In this document: in pieces, positions 35,219 to 45,513 of the stretch
Layout: each line of letters starts with the position of its first letter
Numbering within the stretch: position 1 is the stretch's first letter
From: Blasia pusilla
Taxonomy: Eukaryota; Marchantiophyta; Marchantiopsida; Blasiales
Direction of reading: 5' to 3'
Assembly (NCBI GenBank): GCA_050084515.1
Contig: CM114275.1
Coordinates: forward strand, 19,220,001-19,284,000
Length of the DNA: 64,000 bases
The notes under the pieces: model-generated
The model's input: the letters and a program-made list of their open reading frames with translations, nothing else
Database searches by the model: none
Told to the model about the DNA's origin: nothing
Position numbers and translations under genes: made by a program

Positions 35219-38200
35219 TCAGGTATTTTGGTCTTCCACTTCAGAGTGGAATACAAAGCTTGGAAATGATGTGGTGATGTCTCTGCACAGAACCAAGCAA
35301 GCAACAAGAATTCCAACGTCAGTGCACATAACCAAGACAGTTCACATCAGCACTGAACAGGTCCTCTCCAAAGAGCTGTAGCTACCACTGTGATGCACAC
35401 TCTACACCTCCTTCCCGTAATAAGAGTGCAATTTGCTTGCTCATTTGCACCGCACATTGGGTTGGGATGGACTCCTAGACAACCACAGAGTCCTATTGTC
35501 AAATGTAAGACTTGGGCAAGTTCGAGGAGAAGAGAAAAAACTGATAGGAAGCTGAATATTACTTTAAATAAGGAAGAGTCATATTTCTCATTAAAGTAGG
35601 ATGTCTCAGAACAAGAGCTCTCCATTCATCCTGGTCAATTCTTCCATCTAGTTTCGTATCTGCTTCAGCAAAAGTCTGCAGTAAATCCCAACAATGGCCA
35701 TTGATATCAATAACTTGCAACACACTGTTTCATTTGTAATGATCACTTTGAACGCAGTTTCACAGCCCAACTCAAGGCTTGGTATCTCAACAAGATCATG
35801 AATGAACTGATTGATTGTCCGCAGGGATCCAGGCAGACCCTGAAAGAAAATACTACAATGGGTTTAAGTCGAGGAGAGTAAAACTTGCAAAAAATTGGGA
35901 ACAAAGCAGACCTTATCAAGAATAGTCTCAATAACATCATCAGCTAGTCTCATGTCTGATTCTGATAAGAGAGCGACCAGCATTTGCTTGACCTGCCATG
36001 AATTCCGAAATTCAGTACCCTGGCGTAGCAATCTACTAGATTGTGTGATGTCAAAACTCTGGAGATGGTATCATTGCACGCTGCAGAGATTAGATCATTG
36101 AAGATTATTATGTCAAACATAAACAAGCTGATCATGGAATGGAGCATTGCACACGCAAGGAATCAGACCAAAATGCAGTTCCAAGAGCAGCTGCATATTC
36201 CTGGAGGGGAAGGCCAAGGAACCTTCATACCTCTTCCCGTTCGATGTAGCCTGTCTTTCTTAAATCGTACAATTTGAATGCAACTGCACTCAAAAACAGC
36301 CCAGAACATGATGAACGTGAGAAATAGGTAGCATGAAAAATCAGCACTGGAATATTTGGATGCACTTAACCTAAAGAGATGACTTCACTCACAGGCCTCA
36401 AAATTGAAGCTTACATTCTATTTTCTCTTCAGTTGGAGTATTCGGATGAAACACACTCAATGCTCGGACAAACTCTCCAAACTCAATGACACCATTTTGC
36501 TTTGTATCAAAGAGATCAAACACCTGCTGTCCATCAGCCTGGTTAGAATTTAGACAATTAAGACATTACCAACCTCATATGTTATTAGACAAGGCAGTCA
36601 CGTAATTGACACCCATTATTTTCTTGCGGGTTGGTATTCTTATCAACAAACTTTGCAGTCTCCATAGAAAGCATCCATGTTTCATGGCCCTTTAAGTAGA
36701 TCCATGAAGAGATGCTACTACAATCTAATGGAGCCAAATACACCAACAGCAAACTTTCACAGTCAGAATTGAACATTGTCTCCATATCTGCATTCCTAAT
36801 ACATAAGAAGGATTGATCAACTGCTTCATGTGCACGTGTATGGAATTGTTGCAACAGAGGAGTTGGTACTGCAAAAGATCTTTCTACTGCTGCATGAGGT
36901 AGTCTGAACTCCCACTTAAACTTCTTGTTTTCTCTAGATTTCTGCAGGAGAGAGGATTGATATCACTCACCCGATCTGCAAATAGATTCTCACGTTTACT
37001 GTTTTTGAACAGAGCAAGCTGGAACTCTTCCTTCATAAACAAGAAGAACAAAGTAACAAGGTTCAACTCGTAAGTCCCAGTCATTGAGGCACAGTGTACA
37101 GATGGAAGGACAGGAGGGTATTTGACAGAGAATCCTGATCCAAAATTAACAAATAACCTGAAGCCATTTGACATATTCATGGGTATATCAAATAGGTCCC
37201 GTATTTACTAAGAGCTATGGAATTACCTTGTGGGAAGACATGAAGGTATTTGACAAAGAACCCTAGTCCAAATTTGACAAATAACTTGAAGCCATTTGAT
37301 ATATTCATGGATATCTCAAATGGCCTCAGTATTTACTGAGAGCTGTGGCATTACCTTGTGGATGAGTCCATCGTCAATGACAGAACTGCTTAATTTCTTG
37401 AAAAGCTCAAACAAAGCCTCCACTTCGCTGACACTGACTGTCACATGCCAACCATATGTACTGTCACTCTCCATAACTATTCCTAATTGCGTTTGAAACC
37501 TATGGTGCAACTCATTGAAGAGAAAAGTAAAACTTTCTTTAACTGCTATAATGGCAGAAGGTCGAGTTAGAATGCCTAAGCCCATGTTAGCCAACAGAAT
37601 GTCATGTATCCCATTCAGGGTGGATGCAGGCAACAGGACTTCAGAGAGCAAAGGCAAAAGTCAAGGGACTCCAGCACCTGCCTCACAACCGAATTCCACC
37701 CTCCACACCAGACAACGATACAAATCAAGCAACTTGATCATGAGCTACGGGAAATGCTGGATGAAATGGCAACCTCTGGTATCTCCTCCTACTAGAATTG
37801 TGCTCCAAATTCGAACACATGCAATCAGGACGCCTTTTTCCCTTCTCGGTTCAGATGGCCGAGAGATTTCGATGGCAAGTTTTTTGAGGACAATCTACAG
37901 CACCCAAGGATCACCTTACTCCTTGGCCAGAGAAGTGGGAAGCTGTGAGCCTGGCCAGAAGGTAAATGCTAGTGAGAATGATTGTCTGCGCCCACCTAAC
38001 CTGGGAAGACCACTAAAGCAGTGTTCTCCAACTCCGTCTTCTTTTTATAACCCACAAAGGAGAAGCATTCCCAGAACCCGTAAATTGCCATGGGAACAAT
38101 TCCAGGACGAGAACGAATAGCACTGAAGATCACAAAGGCCACGTAAAGAGTGTTCTTTAGGAGCCCTTCGGCATAAGGTTTGAACTTCTCAAGTAATCTT

Positions 38201-38536
38201 TGCAAGGAATACCGTCATTTGAGTGCCAGCTCTAGGCCATTCTAATTCCAAATATGTAACCGCACCGTCGTGACCTCCCGAAGAACTAAGTGGAGCCCCA
38301 GAAGGCGTCTAGCAGATTGGGACATCTGTACGCGCGTGATCGAGAGGAATCTCGCACACAAATGCCTTCTACCCTTGATTGCATTCCGGGAACTTGTGAA
38401 ATGGAGACGAAGACCGGACTGTGAATTAGAATCAGAAACGGAAAAATTGGCACTTACATGCTGTTTCTGCGGCGAGAACCACGGGATCCTCGTATCCAGG
38501 AGGCTGGTTGATATGTTTGGAACTAAAGCAGCCCAT
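35219..38536 (-). CDS. CBL1: Calcineurin B-like Ca2+ sensor (CBL1/CBL9 type), 8 exons
   Basis: Exons on the - strand: 38536-38458, 37437-37355, 37030-36971, 36523-36415, 36283-36231, 35992-35912, 35675-35563 and 35282-35219, with GT-AG introns and matching phases. They give 213 residues, the length of AtCBL1. The N-terminus MGCFSSK is a dual-lipidation signal (myristoyl at Gly2, palmitoyl at Cys3), so plasma-membrane anchoring is expected. EF1 is the divergent 14-residue CBL loop around [16 protein letters not shown]2 ([12 protein letters not shown], 80-91), EF3 ([12 protein letters not shown], 117-128) and EF4 ([12 protein letters not shown], 161-172) follow. The C-terminal FPSFVF motif holds Ser201, the CIPK phosphorylation site in this family. 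It binds Ca2+ and recruits CIPK kinases to membranes to control channels and transporters. Exon 2 has a nearby tandem duplication of its splice donor. The model is well supported. Confidence 0.96.
37115..37365 (-). repeat. 128-bp tandem duplication spanning a CBL splice donor
   Basis: Copies begin at 37115 and 37243 (GGTATTTGACA.AGAA) and both include ACAAATAAC.TGAAGCCATTTGA and the end ATTACCTTGTGG. The right copy ends in the exon 2 donor CACAAG/GTAATG; the left copy repeats CACAAG/GTAATT within the intron. Confidence 0.85.
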
Positions 38537-39560
38537 CACGAATACGATAATGACGTTCACCGCGTTCTCCAAAAATGGAAACACGCAACTAAGTGAACTA
38601 CCTGCAACTGCAGAGGCGAAAATAAAAGGTCAAATGTGCTCCAGGCACTACCTAATTGGGCGATCACGGTGATAGATTGTAGAGAATAGCGCCCTCGAAT
38701 ATATCAATTGCTGAAAGAAGAAACAGATGTAACAGTAACTAAAGCCGTTCAAAATGAAGCGAATTAGCAAAATCTGAGATTTCCGACAGTTTAGGCCATT
38801 ACGGTCTACGGTGGTCATCTATAACCCGCTGATGAGCCTAGGTTGTGCTGCACCTGCAGAAAGCCAGGTCCGAAGTAACAGAAGCAATTTTTCCGACATA
38901 CGCGCGTTTTGAGGAAATACATAAAAAAAGACCAAGATCCACATGAGCGCAACGAAAATGAGCGCATAGTCGAAAATGCTTACCGAGACTCTTGAGAGTA
39001 ATCATAAACACCAACCCTGATTTCACGACCTCCACCCGATCTCTTTCTCATGAAATCGCCTAGACTACACGCTTCAAATCCACAAAGTGTCTTCCGAAGG
39101 CTCTCGATTGAATGGTGGCGCACCATGAACAAAAAACCCGTCCCCACGCCTACCGTTCCCCGCCCCGAACACCGGGAAGATTCTGATAACTCTGCACACC
39201 ACAACAGCTATCCAATCCTCCAACAAGAGATTGGGAGCACAAATCCTAAAAACATCCTTGAATCACACTCCCTATCCTGCACGTGAAGGCTATCGCCACC
39301 ACATGCAGTAGCAACCAACTGTCCACAATGTCGTCCACCTCCGGCCAAGTCGTCGCACTTACCCACCTCTCCGAAATCCCACCTCTCCATCCATGGAGCA
39401 CGAATCGACAGCCTCCATTTCTTGACCACAACCATCTACTCCTATTTCTGTTTTCCTCAATCTCCTCACCATCCCACCCTCCCCCGTCCAGGTCCTCCTC
39501 CCTTGTTCCTCCTCCTCCTCCTCCTCCACCACCTCTCTACTTCTACTCTCTACTCTATGA
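38537..39560. other. CBL upstream region
   Basis: Promoter and 5' UTR of the CBL gene are expected here. It is mixed sequence with a CT-rich part (39420-39545, with a CTCCTC run at 39500-39525). No TATA box was assigned with confidence. Short frames on both strands are not convincing genes. Confidence 0.5.
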
Positions 39561-40180
39561 ATGAATCAACCGATCTGCGCGTCGATTTCAAGAGACCGCG
39601 CCTTCGTTTCACAAATCAAAGTCTTCGTATGCGTTTCTACAGTATTCCCGAGGGCTTCCTCGATGCGGGCAGGCAGAGCCGCAGAAGCACGGAAGAAAGT
39701 TCGGGCTAACCTCGTGTGCACGCCAGCAAAACCTACAGGATGCGCTACAGTCCACAGCTCCGCCATTGATTTGGATTTCATCAGGCGCGAATTCCGCACT
39801 TCGCGAGCCCTCCTCACGAATCCTGATCCTTGCTCACCGCATCTCCTCGCACAACTCAATGCACGAAATCTGCTCATTCGAGCGCTCTGCCATCCCACAA
39901 TCGTCTCCTTTGGTTCTCCCATTCCTTTTCTCTCTCTCTCTCTCCCTCGATCCGCTCCCGTCCCGTTCGGGTTCGGGATCGGGTTCGGGATCGGGCCGGG
40001 AGGTTCGGGCTCGGGCAGACGGATGGGATGGATGGGCCATACAAACACCGTCGGGTCACGACTGAATTATCCAAAAAGCTGTTGGACAGTGGGACCGCGA
40101 CGTGACGGAGCAGTTCGTTGTCTGCGCACCGTCGATTCCGTCCCTTTCATTCCCAGTACGGTAACTTTCCATATTTAGCG
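39560..40180. other. GC-rich island with overlapping long frames on both strands
   Basis: A 205-codon + frame and a 160-codon - frame overlap almost completely. Both are Arg/Ser/Pro-rich and neither shows a domain. The + strand at about 39955-40018 has hexamers such as TTCGGG, ATCGGG and CTCGGG in a row. Long antiparallel frames are expected from GC-rich DNA. It may be the 5' part of a gene in either direction, but that is not shown. Confidence 0.4.
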
Positions 40181-40484
40181 ACTTTTAGTGGATTTTGTTT
40201 GGGGATAGGATTTATTTGGAGATTGATTTGGAGGGACGCGCTTTTAAGAAAGGACAAAAATCTAGTTGTCATATGGGTCCACATTTTATGGAGCTTCAAA
40301 CCCGCTCACAATATTCAGAGCACTTATTGCTCCCATCGTGTCCCCCTTTGTTGCGGGTTCGAGTGACGGGTGTCCCAAACCCCTTCCCCCCATCGGGATC
40401 GGAATTCCCCACCCGGCTCTGTTTTCCTGGCAACGGTGACTCTCTCGGATGGTCCGGGACGCTCACGGATATGCGCAGACGGAT

Positions 40485-40700
40485 ATCCGAGAGCAATGTG
40501 GATGGTATGTGGATGGTATGTGGATGGTAGGGTGTGGATGGTGTGGATGATACATGTTCGTTTTGAAATTCAAATCTCAAAGTCAAGCTTATAAAGCGGA
40601 GGACAGTGCAGTGCGGAGGACGGAGCAGCTGTGGAGGACGGTGCAGTTGTGGAGGACGGTGCAGATGCGGAGGACGGTGTGCGGCAGGAGAGGGCGGAGC
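40485..40700. repeat. GGATGG and GGAGGACGG short-repeat tracts
   Basis: Bases about 40498-40553 repeat GTGGATGGTAT-like words. Bases about 40607-40684 repeat GGAGGACGGTGCAG-like 18-bp words about five times. Both are minisatellites at the upstream edge of the larger one at 40760-41055. Confidence 0.8.
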
Positions 40701-40759
40701 TCTACCGGAGCTGAGCCGTGACATTTGAGGACGGATTTTCAAACTGCTGATTTTTTCCG

Positions 40760-41055
40760 TGCAGATTTTCAAACTGCTGATCTCCGTTTGCAGAGATTTA
40801 CCCTCCGTTTGCAGAGATTTCCCCTCCGTTTGCAGAGATTTCCCCTCCGTTTGCACAGATTTTCTCTCCGTTTGCAGATATTTCTGCTAGGATCGTAGAG
40901 ATTTCCCCTCCGTTTGGAGAGATTTCCCCTCCGTTTGCAGAGATTTCCCCTCCGTTCCACAATTTCGCCCTTCGTTGCATGATTTTTCCCTTTGTTGCAG
41001 AAATTTGCTCTCCGTTGGAGAGATTTGCCCTCCGTCGCACAAATTTGCCCTTGGC
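40760..41055. repeat. 21-bp minisatellite, about 13 units
   Basis: The unit CCTCCGTTTGCAGAGATTTCC repeats in tandem. The central copies are almost identical, and those at both edges are diverged (for example CTCCGTTGGAGAGATTTGC). As 21 is a multiple of three, the - strand stays open in all three frames and would give heptad-like strings such as QTEGKSL or KRRGNLC. A real protein is unlikely. Confidence 0.9.
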
Positions 41056-41069
41056 AGTGCTTTCGGTTC

Positions 41070-42175
41070 ATAACGTATTAGTTTCGTTTTTCTCCGAACC
41101 TTTGAGATGAACGTGTTTATGAACACATTCATCTCCGGAGCGTATGAAGGGCCGGTTGTATGGGTGAATTGCCTATCGATTTTTCGTTTGTTCAGAGGGT
41201 TATAAGATGACACTGGAAGAGAATTAGCGGAGGTCTGCCTCAGAGTTCTATGCTTGTTTTTTTAATTCGTAGAGTTGCATTGCCGGAATGCCTTACGTTT
41301 CTTACAATTGGGCCAGATCACACTAGTGTCCAATTGATTGTGGTTCTTTCTTAAATAGACGGGGAGTCACTTTTCATTGTCACTTTACCTATATAAGTGT
41401 ATTCGTGGCGCATGTTGTTAAGTCATGCGTTGTGATTCACCTCGGTGCTTCATTATGTATTTGGTGGGTCGGTTGGTCTCTGAGTTACCTACGCTTGAAA
41501 TCTTTTATTTCCATTGATAAGTTCATAATATATCGTGAAGGTGTATTAGATGGGTTCTAGTGTTGCATGTGACCATGTCATTCAGAGATGGCCGATTTGG
41601 AAAGTTGTGGCTCTAGAAGGCTTTCTGATTTGCTCCTCTGCCCCTTTTATTCACATGTCACAAAAAGGTTATCTGGTTTGCAGGGTGGAGTGTGGATTGT
41701 CTTGATATCCGTTGCCCTGTCAGTTGCCACCAGGATGTTTCCCATCTCCCACGTTGGCGTCTATTGGGTCTGAGGGGATTGAAGGTAACTGAAGGGGATT
41801 CAATGGCATTTTTTTTGTGTAGAAAAAATCATCCATCCACTTTTTGTCGCACTCATCGACAGTAAGTAGGTGTCTTATGAATTATACCCTGGGATCATGT
41901 GAACACCAAATGCTTATTATTGTTAAGGTGTCATCCGTGTAGTTCCCTAAACTGAGTGGATATTGCATTTGAGAACCTCGACATGGCTGGAATACCTTCT
42001 TTGTGTCCGTTAAGACAATCATGAAAAATATAATTTACTAAAAGAGAATCGATTGGGAATTTTTTGGATAGTAGAACTCTTTTTTGTACAATAGTGTTGA
42101 TTATGAAACAAAGCGACAAGGAGGAGGAAAGGGTGCAGATTAGCAAAAATTGGTCACCAAAATGGATAATATGAA
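41070..42175. other. Intergenic DNA
   Basis: No supported gene. The + frame at 41588-41773 has no domain. One copy of the GGAATACCTTC motif lies at 41989. Confidence 0.5.
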
Positions 42176-42179
42176 AATT

Positions 42180-43100
42180 CACAAGACTATAGGTAAGATC
42201 TTGGTAAACAGAAATCATTCCATCTTCCACAAACATTACACGGAAAGAAAATAATTTGTTCTCTACAAAAGTAGAAATCCTTGTACCATTCTTTCACCCG
42301 AAGAAATAGAAAACAAATGCAAAGCTCTAAAATAAAGTGAAGGGATAAGTGGATGATATGGTAAGCATTCCATCTTAGAATTAAGGACGCCGGGAAATTA
42401 TGGGAAAGTTCACAAGACTGTCGGTAGGATGGTGGTAAACAGAAATCATTCCATCTTCCACAAACATTACACGGAAAGAAAATAATTTTTTCTCTACAAA
42501 AGTAGAAATCCTTGTACCATTCTTTCACCCGAAGAAATAGAAAACAAATGCAAAGCTCTAAAATAAAGTGAAGGGATAAGTGGATGATATGGTAAGCATT
42601 CCATCTTAGAATTAAGGACGCCGGGAAATTATGGGAAAGTTCACAAGACTATCGGTAGGATGGTGGTAAACAGAAATCATTCCATCTTCCACAAACATTA
42701 CACTGAAAGAAAATAATTTTTTTCTACAAAAGTAGAAATCCTTGTACCACTCTTTCACCCGAAGAAATAGAAAACAAATGCAAAGCTCTAAAATAAAGTG
42801 AAGGGATAAGTGGATGATATGGTAAGCATTCCATCTTAGAATTAAGGACGCAGGGAAATTATGGGAAAGTTCACAAGACTGTCGGTAGGATGGTGGTAAA
42901 CAGAAAGCATTCCATCTTCCACAAATATTGCACTCAAAGATAATAAAATTTCTCTATAAAATTGGAAATCCTTGTACCATTCCTTTACCCAGAGAAATAG
43001 AAAACAGATGTAAAGATATAAAATAAAGGAATGGATAAGTGGACAATATTATAAGCATTCCATCTCAGAATTGAGGACGCCGAGAAATTATGGGAAAACT
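42180..43100. repeat. 231-bp tandem array, about four copies
   Basis: The segment CACAAGACT begins units at 42180, 42411, 42642 and 42872, so the period is 230-231 bp. The first three units are almost identical, and the fourth is clearly diverged. Each unit has AGCATTCCATCTTAGAATTA and CGGAAAGAAAATAATTT-like parts. The high identity points to recent expansion. Confidence 0.92.
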
Positions 43101-43645
43101 CCCCACGATTTTTTAATCCGGTTTGCTAGAGTTATCTTTGGAAGTGAAGTCTGTATCTCAAGTATCTTTCGAGGAAATCGAGAGTTATTTATGTATCCCC
43201 ATGGAGTGGAAAGTATTTTACTCTTGCAACCTGTCTTCTCAATTTATGTAAGAAAAAGAATGAGGACATAATCCAAACATCATCGAAAAGGACACGTTGC
43301 CCCTACCTGTGAAATGAGAGTGTGTATATATTCTCTGCGTCTACTTTTTATGTGTTAGTGTCCAAGAATAGATTAATAGAACACCATGATAGCTCCATGA
43401 AGGGATCGGTTACAGATAAAATCACGGAAAAGAATTCTGAAAGGATCATGTTTTTTATGAAAATATGTTCCAATATGCCCTGAGATACCTAATGCTCATA
43501 CAATGAAATCATTTGTCCAAGGCCAAAATGGTGAAATAAAGCACCTTTTAAAGTCAAGTAAGACAAGCTGGAATCAAAACAAGGTAGAAAATAAATTTTG
43601 AGACATTTACTCGCAATGTGAGCTCACATATTACTTGAACAAAAT

Positions 43646-44189
43646 TCATGAGTTGGGGGGATTTCTAAGTAAGCTTTGTGGGCAGAGATCAAAGGAAAGC
43701 TGAGCACGTAGAAATTCCCAAGCACTACGGTTCTGATCTAAACATTGGAGCACCTCTCTATTTTCCACACTCAATTGAAGGATATTGTCATCTGTCAAGA
43801 GTCCTTGTACTTGCAACACAAACTTCTCAATGATTTGAGGTAAGCCATCGATGGTTTTTTCAGACATGGACCTTTCGAGCTTCTGGAGAGAAATGCGCAT
43901 AGATAGAAATCCATGCACAATCGTTTCCATAGTATTGCAAACATCTGAAATGACCTTCAACTTGGCTAATAACTCCTGCAATTCTACAAGTGATCCCTTG
44001 TGAGACTTAGCTGGCTTCTTTCCTGCAGGCCCCATAAAAATCTTCACAAATGCATCGTTGAAGTTTTTGTTCAAATCTGACAATGATAAGTTGGTAGCAG
44101 AAATTTCAGAGCAAGAAACACTTCCAGCACCTTCCTTCACCCGCTTTTCAGTGTCGCCATCTGATTCATGGCCTCTTTCCCCATCCTAA
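43646..44189 (-). CDS. Uncharacterised helical ORF, about 180 codons
   Basis: The frame is open from an acceptor-like CTTTAG/GA near 44190, through ESDGDTEKRVKEGAGSV, to the stop after LLRNPPNS at 43646. The body is Leu-rich and likely alpha-helical (LVELQELLAKLKVISDV, GLPQIIEKFVLQVQGLLT). No family is recognised. A short ATG frame just upstream (MDKTRTMKRTRGVIQL) ends in a stop and could be a first exon. It may be a 3' exon of the neighbouring MULE-like unit or a separate gene. Confidence 0.4.
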
Positions 44190-44585
44190 AGTCCTTGTGC
44201 AGGTCTGGAAGGTTGTTGGAGCTGGATCACTCCTCTGGTCCTCTTCATTGTACGAGTTTTGTCCATGGTGACACATCAAAGTTGAATCGTGGAGATCAGA
44301 AGAACTTCTTTACACTCGTTTCCGTTTCCCTTGATTCATAGTCGCTTCATCTCCAATGAACCCGTAGATTGAAAATATTCATCTGAACTGAGCCCCTATG
44401 TATCGCGATGTCCCTCTCTCAAAAATCCAAATGCCTAGGGCGGCGGAAGACCCTTTGATCGATGCCGTTAATATATGTGGCGCTACCCGTGGAGATCCTG
44501 TGAAGATCCGCCAATCTGGAATACCTTCCATGAATTCTAAAAGCCCCAATTCTCCATATACACCGATCTCAAAACTACAACAAAA

Positions 44586-45159
44586 TCACGTGCATGTGGC
44601 ACCATCCATATTCAAAAGCATTGATCTTTCCTGTGTGTCTAACTCATCTTGCAGGCCCAATCTCTTCTTTCTTGGTCTTGGCTTTGGAAAGGATGGTAAC
44701 ATATTTGAGCTTCCATCCTGGGATGGACACAAGACTGTATTATATCCTAATCCATGTTGTGTACTCTGTCTCTTTGCTTTTTCTGACCAGCGCTTAATGT
44801 TCGACTTCACTCGTTTGACAGAATTATTGTTTTGGAAACCATCATTGTATGTCTGAAAGGGGTTTCCAGGCTGTTGTGTCAAGCCGTTTCTAATAACAAC
44901 TTTTGCTGTTTCAATCCGACCATTTATTTCCCTCAACATTTTGGACGCCATTCTTAAAAGCAAGTCACTACCATGACAATGATTCTGCAACTCAGAGTAC
45001 AGTTTGTCCATAGTAGCCTCCATTTCTTGGATTGAACCCGATAAATTAAATTCTTCGACTACTGATGTTGTCTCAAGCAAAGGGCTTATTCTCGTCTCTG
45101 TGTATGGAATGCATTCTGAAAGACACTTCAGATTCAAATAATCAGATTCTAGCCGAAAC
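44586..45159 (-). CDS. Possible 3' exon with basic C-terminus
   Basis: An acceptor TTTTTCAG precedes base 45159, and the frame is open to the stop at 44586. It reads RLESDYLNLKCLSECIPY, then a helical segment around MDKLYSELQNHCHG, and a basic PKPRPRKKRLG near the end that could be a nuclear localisation signal. It lies just downstream of the transposase exons on the same strand. No domain is recognised. The link to the transposase gene is inferred from position. Confidence 0.4.
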
Positions 45160-45513
45160 CTGAAAAACATAACATAAATAATATCCAATTCATCTCAATC
45201 TACTTGCACTACAAGATTTTGTATTAGTATTTCAAAGGAAACCAGGTATTTCGTTGAGATCGAGGAGGTCGCCGGAGATATGACTTTCAATAGATCTTGA
45301 ATTCGTCACTGTCATTTTTAGTTGTGCAATTCCTCCCCATTTGGTGCCCAATCTTCTTCCAAGTATATTCACAAGGTCCTCTTCGTTTGTAATCCTCTCG
45401 TAACAAAGTCTTAACTGAGAGAGATCTCATCATAGCAATCATGATACTTGCATTAGAAGATGGACAATGTGACAATATATGGTACCCAAAAAGGAAAAAG
45501 ATGTATTTTTTAC

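Noticed and set aside
37515-38120. 201-codon + strand ORF
   Set aside because: Antisense to CBL intron 1, with no domain.
37996-38205. Hydrophobic - strand ORF considered as a CBL10-like membrane N-terminus
   Set aside because: It lies inside CBL intron 1. The true first exon (MGCFSSK...) at 38536-38458 joins exon 2 in phase and restores FSVSEVEAL.
39955-40018. Telomere-like repeat
   Set aside because: The hexamers are NTCGGG and not the plant telomere TTTAGGG.
39561-40178. 205-codon + strand ORF
   Set aside because: An equally long ORF overlaps on the other strand, composition is GC-rich and no domain is seen; kept only as an unassigned region.
40760-41055. CRISPR-like array
   Set aside because: Units are contiguous 21-bp repeats without unique spacers, in a eukaryotic context.
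40296-41213. Several - strand ORFs of 80-186 codons
   Set aside because: They are the 21-bp minisatellite read in three frames.
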